The notes under the pieces: generated by a model
Databases searched by the model: none
What the model saw: the letters and a program-made list of their open reading frames with translations, nothing else
Told to the model about the DNA's origin: nothing
Part shown: piece by piece, positions 1 to 14,748 of the stretch
Numbering within the stretch: position 1 is the first letter of the stretch
Layout of the letters: every line of letters begins with the position of its first letter
Program-made: the position numbers and the translations under genes
Assembly (NCBI RefSeq): GCF_021347895.1
Contig: NC_067124.1
Coordinates: 13,940,521-14,004,520, forward strand
DNA: 64,000 bases
Direction: 5' to 3'
From: Acanthochromis polyacanthus
Lineage: Eukaryota; Chordata; Actinopteri; Pomacentridae

Positions 1-3000
1 ACAGTAAAAGTGAGAGAGAAGCGGAAAAGATGACAACACATGCCAGCTATCCAGCAGTAAGAGGTGTGTGCAGTAGCTGGCTGGATGGTGACGTTGGTCT
101 GCTAGGTGTATTTATAGACTTGCAGTGTTTTAATCCTCAGTATTGGCCAAAGCCCCTGGCAGAGGGCTGCTAGCCAACTTGATGCGGGCTTTAGAGCTTG
201 GGGAAAATAATAATCATTGAGAGAGGATGTTCAGTTTCTGAGTTCCTGCACATTAACAATAAATGCCTTTTTCCACCATCTTATCTGGTATTTCAACACA
301 TTGGATTAGCTGTTTTATTTCTTCCCACAGTGTACTTGTTCAGAGTCGCAATGTTTATTTTGTAGCAGTTTTTGTTCAGTGCTTCCAGCCAAGAGCGTCT
401 AAAAGTGCTCTGATGTGTCTCCACTCTCTGTAACCTCTAGAAAAAACATTTGCAGTAATCCCAGTTCTTACGGTCTCCTGAGTACCTTCCATAGGTCTGA
501 TAAAGAGGTACAGTTTGAAGGAGGAAAACAGAAGCTCCAGCTGCACCTCATAACCTCTACACACCTTGACATAGCTGCATAGATCACCTTTAGGGCAAAA
601 ACGCCAAGATGACCTTAAAGAACTGTCACTGGTAAAGGCAGTCTGAGCAAATCCTTAATGTCAGATCATGCCTTTAGACAAAAGCTGCAGTTGAGCAAAA
701 CGCAAAGACTAAGGTCAACGAGGAGATGACCACTGACATGACATGTATGTACATTTTGTGTCAGTGTGTGTGGGGGGGGAACTAGCCGAAACCATATTTG
801 TATTCCAGACACAAAAAAATGTTTTTAATGGATGCTGCTCTATGTTCAGACTGCTATTTTATGTAATATTTCTGACAAAAAAAAGACAGATTGCATTGTA
901 AGAGTTAGCACTGCATGTATGTTGATAGTCTGTGACCGTTTGCTTGGTGAAGAAGACAACCGAAGATGAAGACAGGCTGGATTCAGTAAAAGCCAAAAAT
1001 CTTGTCAGAAAAATCTCTTTGGATAATTTTACGCAGCTGGCTTGATGGTTGCCAGTAGGTTTGTGCCAACAGGGCCGTGCACATCAGACGCTCCAGGCCA
1101 TGTTTGACGGTGTTTTGGAGAGACGAGTAGATAATGAGACTGATTGTGTTGCTTCTGTATTAAGATGATGACTTTGTTCTCTGTTTTGTCTGTTTACCAT
1201 GTTCGGTCTGCAGTCTGTTTCTATTATGCAGTGCAGTGGGTGACTTTATCTTGAAGATTTTATACCCTGATAAACTATGTGACTTCAGTTACGGAAAAGA
1301 TGCCTGTTTTGAGATGGCTTCTCGAGCTGCCATCCTGCATAACTCAGCTCTGCCAGTAAACCAGAACAGTTGGCGCTGCTGGAAAGAGCTGAATGATGCA
1401 GCAGGCGTGGAAGGAGACTGGTAAACCACGAAACCACTCTGCACAGATTGTATGTTTTTTTTTTTTCGTCGACATTGACCTAGAGAGGACATTTACATGA
1501 CCACACAATAATTTAGGACTGGTCAGTGTTTCAAATGCTGTTTCTGGTGTGTTGTACTTGGCCAGTTTGTGTGTTGCAGTGAAGGCACGGGTTATGGAGC
1601 TGCTAAGAGTTCTTTAGGTATTACTTTGTTAAAGAGGGCTCCGCAGCAACTCCCCTTGCTGAACGATCCTGAGTCAGTCATGCTATTCATTACATGTTTT
1701 TTTTTTTTTTACATGCTTCTTTACAATAGATGCAAAACAGGCCTTTATTTGCCAATGAACTGTTTCTCAAGAGAATAGTGTATTTTGGCCTGTCACATAA
1801 ACAAAACTCAAGTAGCTGTTGAACAGACTTTTTCTGTATTTATGTGTTTCCCACACACTGCGTTGTCAATTTAACTTCTGTTGCAAATTTCATTTATAAA
1901 ATTTGTATAAATCCATCGTTATCTGATATTTATTCCACTGGCTGTTTGTTGTCCTGTCTGTTGTCTCTAAGGCTATAAACAGATTTAATCCCACAGAGGA
2001 AAATGCTGGCACCATCAGCGACTAACAACAGTGAGTTGAGCTGAGCTCTTCTGAATGCTGTGATTTTGAAGTTTCATATCTTTGTCAGCTGGTGTTCATC
2101 TTTTTGGATGATGACAGACAATAGAACAGGAAACGTGTCAGTGTGACACACTGAGTTTTCCTCAAGCCTACATTCTCCTTTTATCTTTGCAAATTTTCCA
2201 TCGAATTTCTGTCTGTCAGTAAGGCTTGTTTGGGTGTAAATTGGTACTCCAACAGCTGAATGTGTGCAACAAAAAAAGCTTTTCCAAGTTTGTTGTTTCA
2301 ACGTATATATCTTGTCAAGCAGGAGATGCACATAGTGTACCTTTCAGAAGACGATTACTGTGCAAAAGAGGAATCATTTAGTCCGTAGCTTTAATGGCCC
2401 ATAGCTTTGTGTTCAGGGGGTTAAATGCCCAGCTACACAGGTCATCCATTAGACCTTAGAGATTAAAAACTGCTCATATTTATTGAGCTCACGGTAAGCG
2501 ATAGCTATGAAAACAACACAGGAAAGTGGATAACTGAGCAGCTAAGCTATGGTGTGGCCTACGTTGTTCTCAGCATAACATTTCATGCAAAGACTGATTC
2601 TGACTTCAAACTGAGGACAGAGTTGCATGTGGCTGACCTGTTGAGTTCAAGCTCATTCTGTTTATTCACAATATCAGGGGTCAGGCTTACCTGTGCAGAA
2701 TGTCTTAGCATTCTGTCCCGTCTGTTGCTGCTGTACTTGATATAGTAAAAAGAGATTGTAGTTTTGTGAAATTTTGGTGCCCACTGAAGAAGTTTTAGAA
2801 ATCCTTTAAAGGGATTTTAGCCAAAAGAAAAACATCAGCAACAAAGTCATGAGAATTAACAATAAAAAATACATATAAACACATATCCATATGCCGGTTT
2901 TATTCATTGGGCAGGGCTCTAGAATGCAACAAAAATGTGCAACCATTTTTTGTGAGCGCGGGAACTTAAAATTTGTTGCATTCTTGTGAATGCATGGCAA

Positions 3001-6000
3001 TCAATATGCTGTTTTAGCGTGAATCTCTCAGGCAAACATAGCTTCTGCGTAGCCATTGTGGTTGAATGTAGTACTTTTTTAATGTGTCAAAGTATATGCT
3101 TGTGAAACCCGGTGCTTACACCAGTGCTGTCAGCGGAGATGGATTTGCTTCATTCTAATAGACATTGTTGCTCATAAAATGGACAGAAATAACAGGAAAA
3201 TGCATGATTTTTGTTAAATAATGTAACGCAGAATCAACGCATTCACTATGCACAGACTGGTCATGATTACTCTTGTGTGTAGTCGCCTCCTGTTGATATC
3301 TATCATACAAAGTATGCTAATTACTGCGTGTTTATTTGCTGTGTGTGTATATGTATGTTTCCACATACGTCTGGTTTATTTGGGAAACTGACGAAAGCGA
3401 ACTATTTCCCAGAAGAGTTCAGTCCTCTCACTTTTCAATTTATTGCCATCTCGTTTTTCACTGCCAGGATTTATAGAGAGGGAGGTGGAGGGTGAACAGA
3501 GGGTATTGCCATCAGTGTTGTCATCTCATCACTCATTAATTACTACCAGTGTCGGTGAAGTAGGTTTGTCCGTTTAACCTTTGAGTCTACTCTTGCCCAG
3601 TGACTTGCAGTAAAACAGTGAAGGCTCATTTAAGAAGAGTCTAAATCTGGCACATTATGGGCTCACAAGTAGTCATCTTAGTGTTGTGTACTTGAGCATG
3701 TGCTTGAGTGGTTGCAGTGGTTTCCCTTTCTCCCTCTCCCTCTCCCTTTCACAGTCTCTCCCTGTGATTCAAATTCAAATATGCTTTATTTGCCTGAATG
3801 GGTTGTAGTCACACTCTCACTCACTTTGGAGGCTAGTTGTTCAGTACACAGGGCAGTGCCATTTGTTTGCCATGCTCCCCCTTCTATTGCAGATCTTGCC
3901 CTGACAGGATGATGTATGTCTTGTCCTTGGCAGCATGTGCAGGTGATGTATTCCACTTGGAATGCAGTGAGAGTGAAATAAGGAAAGGGATGTCCACATG
4001 CCAGAGTGTGATCCATTCAGTCCATAGTATGGCAGAAGGTAGAGGGTGCTGCCAAAACCGGCTTAGATCTGAGAGGGTTAGTGTGTGGAAGAAGAGAAGC
4101 AGAAATGGTAGTGAAATGCAGGCATCCCTTTTATGAAGTGTAGTAACTGTTTATCTTTATGGTTGCACTTTTGACAACTTGGCCTGATTAAGGAGGTTTG
4201 CTAAAGCTTCTGGTGTAGTGGAATAAAGAAAAGTGCTCTCCGGTCCACCGCAAACCCAGTCTGTGCTCTGCTCTCTGCTCATGCGAATAATGTGACCGGT
4301 TGATTGTGTCAGGACAATTTAGTCTACCTCTGAAAATACCTTTAGTGACACAGTAGAATAGGACAGAGAAGCGAAGAATGACACAGCAGATTTAATATTA
4401 ATATTTGATAGGTTGTTCGAGCAAAGTCATCTGAACCGTTGCTGGTGGAGCATTAGGGACAAAGACGTAACTTAATGGAAGTGACTCGCCATTCAGCAAG
4501 CTAGTGTTTGCGTGACCTGTTAAGCACATTTCCAGTCCTTCAAACACTGAGATAAGTTGCTTGCTGGCCATGACAGGAGCTCAGTTATCCCTCATGTACA
4601 ATGAAATATGCTGTGAGAGCTACATGGAGAATTAAGCACCACTCTAAAACCAATGCTAGTCAAATCCTGCGAGTTTTTAATCCTTCAGTCAGTGAGGACA
4701 AGAGACCTACAAAGCCCACTCTCATTGTCTGGCACTCTTGATATAATATATTTGGTGTTGCATGTATTTTTTATGCTTAATATAGCCTTAGTGTTTCGTT
4801 GTGGGGAAATTGACTGACTTAGCCTGATGAGTTGGGCCACTGTTCTTGTTTTTCTCTAAGGTACTCTGGCGTTGGATCATTGTCACCGCGTTAGACCAAT
4901 GCTGTGTTAATGTAACCACACTTGGGAGCCCTGAAAAAATTACCAGCCACCATGTTGCAGAGCTTGGCTGGATAGTGACTTGGATCATCAGATAAAGCTG
5001 GCACACAAACACACACTAAGATATGCTATCTCTCGCTGTCCTCTTTGGACTTCACTTTGTCAGATAACGGCTTAGCTAGCACCGTGAGAGGAAGGGAAAC
5101 TCGAGCACACATGATGATAACCCTGAGTATGTGATAGTCTTAACTCTCCTGTGAAATGATGGCCTGGTTCAACCTGTTTTTTTGTTGCAGTCCTTAACAG
5201 ATTAAGTGGCCATTTAGACTTAGTCAATTTAAACTGACCAAATTTTATCAAGATCAAACAGAATAACTGAACAAGTACAAATGTGAAATACTAACACACT
5301 CAAAACACTTTTTGTTGTCTTAAAATAGGGGTAAGTTGCTATAATTCAAACTAAAATTCTTTAGGCCATGATTTTGAGCCTGTTGGCTAAGCTTCATACA
5401 GTTTCTTTCGTTTTCTCAGCCGGTAAAGTCTGTGACTTCCCCTTGTGAGGTCACAACCAGAGGGCGAGACAGGAAGTGTTGACTTTGATCTTTCCCGCTG
5501 TTTAAACTAATTACCTGCCTGCAGCCGCAAGTACTGCTGGCCGTGGAATTCATTAACGGATGATAAAGCTTTGTTCTAGGCCAGTGTGGCTGTGAGGATA
5601 TAGAGGAATTCAGCTTCCTCAAAGAGTGTGGTTTTACAGTCTAGGTTCCTCTCCAAGATCAGGTTAACTTTACTTTGTGTTCAACATTGAAAGGCCACTG
5701 ATAATAGTTTGGTATTTGCTGGGCTGCCCATGTTCTACTGGAAAAAGGTACTGACTTAGAAAGAATATAACATTTCTTAAAGTGGCTCACAATAATTAAA
5801 AAACTTTCTGGTCCCCTTCTGCCCTCCATTTTACCTTAAATGTTTTAATAAATTTGATTTCACCACATCTAATTTTTGTATATATGTGATTTTCTCTTTA
5901 AAATAATTTAAGATTTTCACAGTAGAATTTGCACTATCCACAAACCTAGTACATTTGTGAGAGTAGGATTAGGTCGTTCCCTCACACAGTCATCACATTA

Positions 6001-9000
6001 GTGAATGAGGATTTATTAGGCCAATGCAAGATGTCCTCCATCTCCTGTAGCAGATTTACTACCATTCTGTCAAATGTATTGGTCCACACTGATTCTTAGG
6101 AGAAACGATTTTTATGATTCAAGTACGTACATTTCTTTACCCTGGCTTCCTCTGTCAAGCATCTCTACAGGTCAGGCTCCCACAAAGACAATGAACTTTA
6201 TTATTTTACTTCCAATGAATGCAGTCAGTAAATCTACACATCAAAGCATTGCTGACTTCCTGTTGAAGCAACATGAAAGCTATTTTCTTCTGGGAAATTT
6301 CTGCTGTCGCTCAGTCTGTTGAAGACAGTTTGGCTTTTCTGCTCTCTGGCAGGCTGTTTCTGAGGACATGGATGCCAAACAGGTCGGAGTTAGTGTGGAT
6401 TGAATGGATTGCTTATGGAACAGTGATGGAATGGAACACTTCAGCAGCACTTAGACTTACAAGTCTTGCTTTTAATGTGGCCTCTCAGTAAGCCTTTATC
6501 AGAAGGAGTGCAGTAGCCATTAAAAATGTGCCTGTTAGAAGCGAGCCAATCACCCAAAGTACTTAACACTTGACACCGACTGTGTATGGTTCTGAAAACG
6601 TTAACAGCAATCCTATAATGTAATCTATGCCCTACTTCTAACAGTTTTTAATCAAGTATTCAGATTCAGTTAGTTTCAGTTAATATAATAACTAACCTCA
6701 GAGTTAATTTACTGGTTAAATAAATGTCCAAAACTTTTTTTTTTAAATTTCAGTGTTTTGTCCGGTTGTGCAATCATTATTATAGAATTCTCAGGTCTCT
6801 ACAATGTTGAATTAAAAAAGGTCACATTGATTAACTTGATCAACGAATGTCAAAGAAACCCATTCACTGAAAAAGAGAGTCTGCATTTTTTTACTGAAGT
6901 ACAATACTTGATTTACAGCTGAAAATGGTTATGACATGGATTCGCTTCAACGCTGGAGTGATAAGCAAATAAGCAGTTATTTAAGCCAAGTTCTTACATG
7001 TACATGACCGTTAAAATATACAGAAAACATGAAAGAACTGAATAACAGCCAGAGATGATGAATGGTAATGGTAACAGGCCACATCATGCTTGGCCGGGGT
7101 TAGTAAACAGGACAGTGCTGTTTGTGGCTGCGGTCTGAGATGCCGTTCATATGAGTCCTGGTGCAGAAGTTGTAGTAGTGGGATCAGCCATTTCCAGTTT
7201 GTAGTGTTTACAGAGCAATCTCTCTGTCTAAAATCCTCCCACACTTCAGATGATTGCGGTTCGGATTGTACAATGTATCGCTTCGGCATCACAGTGTGGG
7301 CATGAACGGACAATGTGAAATAAAGTAAAATAATTTTAGAACTTTATTTGCTTGATTGTGGTGTCTGTGTCGTGCTTAGCTAATTATATTTATTATGTTG
7401 CACTCTTCAGTTGTTCACTATTAAATATTTGACAGGCCTAGTAGTGATATAAATGTAGAACTGAAAAGTCCACTCACTGACGCTGCTTTACTGAAACAGA
7501 CTCTTAGATAATCGACAGTTGAACTCAGCAGCAGACATGCAACAAATAAGACATCCCCTCTTCAAGTTTCATTTTGAAGAGCATTACCAATGCGTTAGCC
7601 AAGTGCCACAAGTTTCTGCTAGTTACTGCAGTTTTGTGTATCCTCTGGGATACACTACAGTATTTTTCACTTTCCACATCATCATTAGTACTGCCGCTAC
7701 CCTGTAATCTCTCTTTCTGTCACTGAGGCAATGGGGCTTCTCTCTCCTCTGTGGTCTCGTAATTGTGAGGTAATCATCTTTTCCCTCTTGAGAGCTAAAA
7801 GACTGTGTTTACACTTCATTTTTGGCAGCTCGACTTGGCGAGACACTAATTTACTCTCTCAGCAGCAGAATGAAGGCGCTCTTCTCATTACTTCACACTG
7901 GTTTTGCACTTTTAGCTCTTCCTTTCCCACAGCATTTGACGCTGGTCATCGTCAGCAGGTTGTGCAAACTGGTTGTATTTTCTGTCTTTTTCATGTGGTG
8001 TTTTTTAAACCGTTAGTTCACCAAAATTGCAAAATATGGTGTATTTTTTCCTGTGTCTATAAAAACGCCTATCCATCCATTCTTTTCTTAGTAATTTAAG
8101 TTTAGACATACATGTCTTTGAGATGTTGTTAAAGAAGAAATGCCTTCAATATGCCATACGGGTGCCTGGTTGTTTGAATAATCTACTGAACACAAGTGGG
8201 TGGAACATTTTTCACTCAAACTACTTTTACTTTATGAGGACATGGCGCCTGTGAAATCTGCTGAATACACACACTGTGGGTAGTTGTGGAACCTCCCTGA
8301 GGACCATTTGATGTTAAATGACCAAAAATTATTATATTTTAGTGGTTGCACTCACCCTTATTGCCCAAAAGGGTGAAGATCCAAGATGTAGAAGACCAAT
8401 ATATGTGGCATTTCCCTTTGTCTCTCTCTCAACTACACTGTCTATCTGAAACACTTACATAATATTTTCTCCTGGTTCAGGCTAATTTAAAAAAAAGAAC
8501 TCTTGCCTATACACATTCGCTTTGTTGCACACAGGCCCTGCGTTTTGGCTGTTGCATTACTCCTCTGATATTGTCCAAAATCGCACCCACACACACAAAC
8601 AAACACAGTGCTTCAAAACAGACTTCTCAGTCCAGGCATAGCCTAGCTTCAGCCGCCAGGCTTTATCTAAATCCCTCTCCCAGCATGATGGATATTGGAT
8701 CAGATCAGACACAGCCCACAAGTCCATTTGATGCTGCACTGATAGCAAACTTGCTTGATAACATCCCATATTCTGAACTAGGAGAGGCATTACCAAGCCC
8801 CCTTCTGCCTGTCATGGCTGTTGTCATGGTTGCTTTGCCATAAAAGGGAGGAGGCTGCCTGTGAAGTGACAGGATTTTTCACCCTCGTGAAGAAAAATTA
8901 TAATGAAAAGCTATTAGCATATTGATGCATTCATATACTTTTACATATACAGATACTTGAACAGCTGCACATAATCTTTCTCATAATTTCAACCTTTTTC

Positions 9001-12000
9001 GCGTTCCTTGTTTTTGCCAATTAATGTTGCGCCTATTTTCTGCTCTCTTCTGTTTTTCCATATTCATTACGTATGTTATTCTCCTCTTTCCCTGCGTCTC
9101 ACCCCGTCTTTCATCACTCTTCCTCTGCCTCCCACTCTTCCTTTCCCTTCTCAGTTCTCATCCATTCATCACTCTCTGCTTCCCTGTTTCCTTCTGCTTC
9201 TCCCTCCACCTCTATGTCATTCAATCCTTCTCTCCGTCACTATCGGCCTTCTCACATCCTTCTATCTCTTCCTCCATCCATCCACCCCGCTTGGCCCAGG
9301 AACAGAGACATTCCTGACCTGGACTTATCTCTCTTGCAGAACACCAGCATCACCAACAAGGCTCTGTCTCCAACATAAGTCAGCTACTGGCTGGTTGACA
9401 GCATTCCTTTAAGCTCAGAGGCTGCTTAGAGTAATCTGCTCAACTTCCACCTTTGTTCCTAATAGGACACACTTACTGACCATCTAGAAACTATTCATGC
9501 ATTCCTTCATTGATTAGTCATTTACCAGAACCGTCCTGTTGGTTGATCTGTGGGATTGTCAGTCTAAAGTCTAAACAAGTTGAAACCCTGCCCGTCTGAA
9601 TTCAAAATGAATATACAAAAATGAGAATGTAGTTGAATACACAATAGTACAGACCTTTCCCTTTTTCCTGAAGGCCAGCTATAAAAGCTTTAATGATTAG
9701 ACTATAATGCTGAGGCCTAATGTAATGTTTGGAAATGCAGGAAATAGTCTGCATGAATTTATATTACTCTCAATCATTCTTAGCTATTGCCAAGGAGGCC
9801 AGGCAGTCCATGGTTGTAATTTGACCCTTAGCGTCTGATCTGACATGTTTATGTTGCCAGACTTTACAAGTCATCCCTGACATTCCAGCACTAATGGCTG
9901 TTCCATTAACAACAGTCATTTCATTATCTCCAAGAGTCCCTTGTTCTAGTTATAGTGTCCAGAGAGCACTTCAAAGCATCCTACTCATCAGACTCATCAA
10001 GCTGATGGACGGCTGATTAGAGATGTGAAAAATGCTGCTTTCATGCTCATAAAAGAGTCAGTGAAATTTTGCTCTTTTAGGACTGAAGCATTTCATTGCT
10101 GAATGTTGATTATTCTGCTTCATTTGGTCAGTTTGTATGTGGAGTTACTTGTCGTGTTTGACTCCATTTTGTGGAGCGGTAATTGTAGAGATGAAAGGTT
10201 TTTGCTTTTTGACTCTCCTGTTTAGAGAGGGCTTAACATGGATAGAGTTGAGAAGAGGCAGAAGAAAAAGACGAGTGATAGAAGACTCAAAGCGTTGTAA
10301 TTAGGTGAATTAACCTGGGGTCGTGTAATATGGTGGAGCTTCAGACCCCCCTCTGTGGGTCTGTAAATGTTTTATAAAGCTCTCTTTGAACTCATTAACC
10401 AGAGGAAGATGAGTGAGCCTAAGGTGCCTTGAGGAAATGAGTAAAGGCTTTGTTTTTGAAAAAGCCATATTGGTGCTAACATTCTCTTGGCTCCATTGAC
10501 TCAGGGTGGAGCACATAGTGCTTGTTAAAGCCCATTAAGCAGCAGCGTAAGTTCTTGTGCCATTGCCAAAAGTGTTCTCTTTTCTAATAAAGTGTAAAAG
10601 CTATAAGCTTTTATCTTGAGAACATGTGTACTGAAAATGATCACATGCTGTGATCCCACTCATTTCCATTCATTGTCACAAAGAGGGCTGGTAGAAATGA
10701 GGACATTATCCTAGCCTTCAGCTGCCTTTGATTCTGCCTTATTTTTACTCTTAGAAAAAAAATAATTTTCTCACAAGACATAACTTATCAATTACCATAT
10801 TTACAGGCATGTTCAAATTGTATTTCCATTTTCTCTCAGCAGACATCTGAAATTACGTCAGTGTCAGGATTACTTAATTTTCCTCTGTAGGCATTTTACT
10901 AGTGGGGAATTAGGACCCATTAGGAAACCATCGATAAAGATTAAGGACAAACTGGAGTCTTCATAATGTACTATCATCTTTTAAATTTCACAGAAAGCCA
11001 GACTTGGGTGTTGTGTACACGGTGACCATTGCACATGCACACACTACAGTGTTAATGCTAAAACAATGAGTGATCTGGCCCAAGTGTAGTAGCATCAGTG
11101 CTTGTGAAAAGGTTTATTTCAATTACAATCTCTTTTCCCTGAAGCTCTGCACTCTTCATTTTTTTTTGTCCCAGTATTCTGTCCCCATCCTAGCTCTAGG
11201 CAGTGTTAGCCAGCGCCAGTGCTAAAAAAAAAGTTTCTCATCTATCATGGCTGCAGGTAAAACAGTCAAGATTAACTACGCCATTAAGTACAAGATAGAG
11301 CAGTGAATCTCATTCATGATAGTCTTAGCTGTTAATCTGTAATGTCCCATCCTGAGGCCACTGGGGTATTTTAAGCTCCATAACTTCAGGCGAGTTAGTG
11401 TCATGCTCTTTGCAGTTATTCTGGCCACTGAATTGTGTCTTCATCTCTTGAGGTTCTTGAGGTTTCACTACATTGCATTGCTGGAATAGGAATCAGTGTA
11501 ATTTGAATCCACACATGCACAGAAAAGTGAAACTTTCTGTCAGTGGAATCAAGTATTGGATTGGTGTACCAGTTCCCTACAAGCTCAGTAAAGCCACAGC
11601 TAATGTATTATGTTTCCCCTTTCCTCAGGGATTACTTTCTGCAGTGGTCTAATACACTCTCTATATACACCAGTCTCCTTCCCATCATGTATTGACAACA
11701 AATTCACCCCATGTAACATGAGAATGAGGAATGCTAAAAAAAATTGCCTTGTGAAGATTAAAATGGTCATGCAATCGTTGCTGTCCTGCTTGAAAGCACA
11801 GTGCGTGTTGATTTATATTATAGGAAAAACAAGTCTTCTAGAATGAGTGTGTTTGGTTTTATTTGAAGTTTCTGAGATTTTGTATATATGAGCAAAGTCT
11901 GTTAGTTCTCCCTCCGTGGGCCTGTCACTCTGTGTTGTACATGTCTACGTCCTGGTGTTCTGGCTTGTCAAGAAACAAAGCAGCTGGGTCTGTGAGGGCC

Positions 12001-13812
12001 TGGCAGTGTCTTGAACTATTGAAGTTGCTCTGATGTGTGTTGAGATTGAATTTGGGCACTATGTGTGTGTTTGCATTGTGTCTGACATTCCTGCCATGGG
12101 TGGCTCTTGCTGTGTGGGGCTCGGATATAGTGTGCAGTTGTCAGCTGCTGTTTTTCCTTCTTTTCCCCTTTTTCATCCGATGACACTCACTTTCACTCAG
12201 TGCCTCTCAGGCTGAAATTCCTCTGGCTTGAACTCATGGTCCTGGCAACAGCCAACTGCCTATCAACTTGGCTCAACTGTGACAGAAAAGAGGAAGCAGA
12301 AAATTGGATATGAAGTTAGTATAGGATAGAAATGAGGTGAGAGAGCATAGTGCGAGAGCTGCCTTAATTTTTCCCTCTGAAGCTCATCTTGGGGAATTCT
12401 TCTTTCATGAGGATTCTCCCTGTAACCAGGATTCAGCATATTCAGCTTTAGAATTGCACCAAGTAGTCCTGCTTTCATTTTTTCCACCATTAAGGACACC
12501 ATCATCTTGTCTGAATAAGCTTTATTGAAATAATCACTGGACCAAATCAACCTGAGCTTCGTGCATACGCTTAGTGTCAACTGAAGAAGTTGCTTGATTA
12601 AAATGTGTGGTGTGAGTTATCACACCGTACAACCCGAAAAGAAGTCACTCAGTGTTTGCTCTGCTTTTAAACTAACTTTACGAGCATTCTGTAGCTGAGC
12701 AAATGGTGAACTGCAGAACCAGTCATATCTAACCAAATGTCCCATACTCAGCTGTCATTATTGTTAAATGAATAATAAGAAGGATTATATATTTTTTTTT
12801 AAATCTGTTCTGTAATGAATTGGAAAATTTCACCTTTGTGCAAGATTGTAATACAATTGGATGTAATACAGTAAGAATTGCAGTTTATTTTGAATATCTG
12901 AATGTATATTTGTTGACTGCTTTATTTTGCAATGTGCAAAATAGCACAAAAACCACACGGAGTATCTAATTGCACCTTCCTATCATTTAAAAAATAGTTT
13001 GGCAGAGTGAAGAGATGCAATATAGTATTTCCTTAAGATTAATAAATATCAAATAATCTTTTGCTGCTACACTTTCTTTAGAGGTTGAACAAACAAGTAA
13101 TTGCATAATTAGAAGTAGATGATTCCACTCCATGATGCTGTCCCAGGACAGAAGACGGTTTGGAAAAACCCACATGAGCACTTAGATTTGTCATAGAGCT
13201 TCTTTGATTGCAGTCCTCACTGAGAGCTGTTATGCAGTAAATGTGTGTGGTCTCTTGCTCAGATTATGGGAGACAAACACTTTGGCTGTTCTTCTGAGTC
13301 TCCTCCGGCACTTGACAAAGTGAGCCGTGCATTTCTTTTTCACACCATCCATTCTCGTTGCTAGGAGACTGGTTGATCTTTTTTCTTGACCCAGCTCACT
13401 TCTTGTTATTCTTTTCTCTTTCTGATTCATACTGTGCTCCTTTCCTGCAATATTAATAAATGACATTTAATTACATCCATGAATGAATAGGTTTATATAA
13501 AGATGACATAACAGTAGGACTCTCACAGCATTAAAACTGAAGGTTTACCATTTTACTGTCAAGTGCTTTCTATTATTTCTTTCTCCGAATGAGAGACCCA
13601 GAAAAGTTAGAAATGTGCCAGGAATGAATCATTATTGATCTGCCATGGAGGCAAGTATTTGCATCTAAAATGGGAACTTGGTCGTATATCTGTTTTCTTC
13701 ACGTCAGTCAGTGCTATGTAGACATTCATTGTAGAGAGTGATATTAATGTTTTTGTCATGGCCTTGATCCTCCCATATTTAAGTGAACAATTACTTCACA
13801 AATGCCTAAAGA
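1..13812 (+). other. ext1: ext1 intron 1 (part), no coding feature supported
   Basis: No exon, RNA gene or protein similarity was recognised. Open frames here are short and look random. The only structure noted is the dispersed repeat at 7083-7256 and a pyrimidine-rich tract at about 9076-9300 (clustered ctt/ccct runs). The assignment to intron 1 follows from the missing 962-nt ext1 exon 1 upstream. Confidence 0.75.
7083..7256 (+). repeat. Dispersed repeat of unknown family, copy A
   Basis: Starts atcatgcttgg and contains tagtaaacaggacagtgctg, agccatttccagtttg and tctgtctaaaatcctcccac. The same ordered blocks recur at 26056-26260. I do not recognise the family. A short open frame through it is not conserved between copies, so it is probably noncoding. 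Confidence 0.6.
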
Positions 13813-13861
13813 TATGGGAGACGCCAGTGTTTACAAACAGTGACGTCACGAAGTCACGTGA

Positions 13862-14107
13862 TTACCGCGCTGGTTGGCAAGAGGAACCAGAGGAACAATA
13901 GCTGACGATAACAATGCGAACTATCCTTCCGTGAAATTGTCCGATTATGCTCAATCCTTATCACCTGAGGCCCTACAAAGATATGTGAGTAAGCTGAGAT
14001 ATCAGGGAAACAGTAAAACCTTGCCAGATCCCTACAATTTGAAGACTGAGTGGGTTGACGATCCTTCATTGTGGCCGGACATTTCCTTCACCGACATTTA
14101 TTTTTAA
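13862..14107 (+). pseudogene. N-terminal fragment resembling fish YqaJ/SWIM-domain protein
   Basis: An open stretch in one frame, without an ATG (a TTG lies at 13874), ends at TAA 14105-14107. Recognisable segments are KLSDYAQSLSPEALQRYVSK, DPYNLKTEWVDDPSLWPDIS and FTDIYF. I recall this pattern from the N-termini of repetitive fish proteins that continue into SWIM zinc-finger and YqaJ-type nuclease domains. Those domains are absent here, so the piece is truncated. The assignment rests on pattern memory, not a search. Confidence 0.55.
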
Positions 14108-14567
14108 TTGATTGACACCGCTGGGCAGTACACCCACCCAAAAATATAAAATTATGAATTAAAAATAATATATCTTCTGTTAATCTTCAACAAGATGTCA
14201 AAGAAATGTCAAGAAGTTGCTGTATTTTTTGTCTGCAGTATGGCTTCTATGTAACAGTAACAGACCCACAGCATTGGTGATCGAAAATAGGAAAATTCTA
14301 AAAAAAAACGATCGCTAGACGCATACAGAAACAAATATGGTTACAAATATGAGGCTGCTGGCTTAAGGAGATGTTATTGAATATGTTTCATTCGACTTTA
14401 GTATACTTTCATCGCCTAAAAAGCGATCGGTAACACATGACAACACTGAACCAAACCGAAAGTGTAGAGATCGCTTCACGCGAAGGATGCGACACTAAAT
14501 CAATATCTTTTGGTAAATAAGCTCAATGTTGGACATACTAAACATGCTAAACTGTTGAATAGTTTAC

Positions 14568-14748
14568 CTGAAGAAAAGTGGGAGCCACAAACACAATCTC
14601 TGCTGCTTACTGGGTTACAATTTTTCCTGTTGATGGCCTGAAGTCACCGCCATCTTCTCTCTCCTGAAATCGGTATTCGGTGAAGTTTCAAGCCTGGTCC
14701 CTTCTCAAAACGCTTTGTACAACCAACAACTACACACGCTATTACCAT
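14568..14748 (-). pseudogene. THAP zinc-finger exon with an in-frame stop
   Basis: Read on the minus strand from the ATG at 14748: MVIACVVVGCTKRFEKGPGL, then LHRIP, an in-frame TGA at 14646-14644, then LQAINRKN and CVCGSHF. This is the C2CH THAP signature: C-x4-C (Cys5, Cys10), 43 residues, then C-x2-H (Cys54, His57), with the conserved Pro and Trp between. The exon ends TCTTCAG at a consensus donor gtaaac. An in-frame ATG 30 nt upstream (14778) is an alternative start. THAP domains bind DNA and serve as the terminal-binding module in several eukaryotic transposases. The TGA replaces one residue, so the exon is dead unless read through. Confidence 0.78.

Noticed and set aside
8571..8843. 90-codon plus-strand frame in ext1 intron 1
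   Set aside because: No similarity recognised, no flanking splice pair that would add it to ext1, and an unrelated frame overlaps on the other strand.
9008..9412. Overlapping open frames of up to 134 codons
   Set aside because: Again a CT-rich tract open in all three plus frames; peptide composition is low-complexity Ser/Leu/Pro/Phe.
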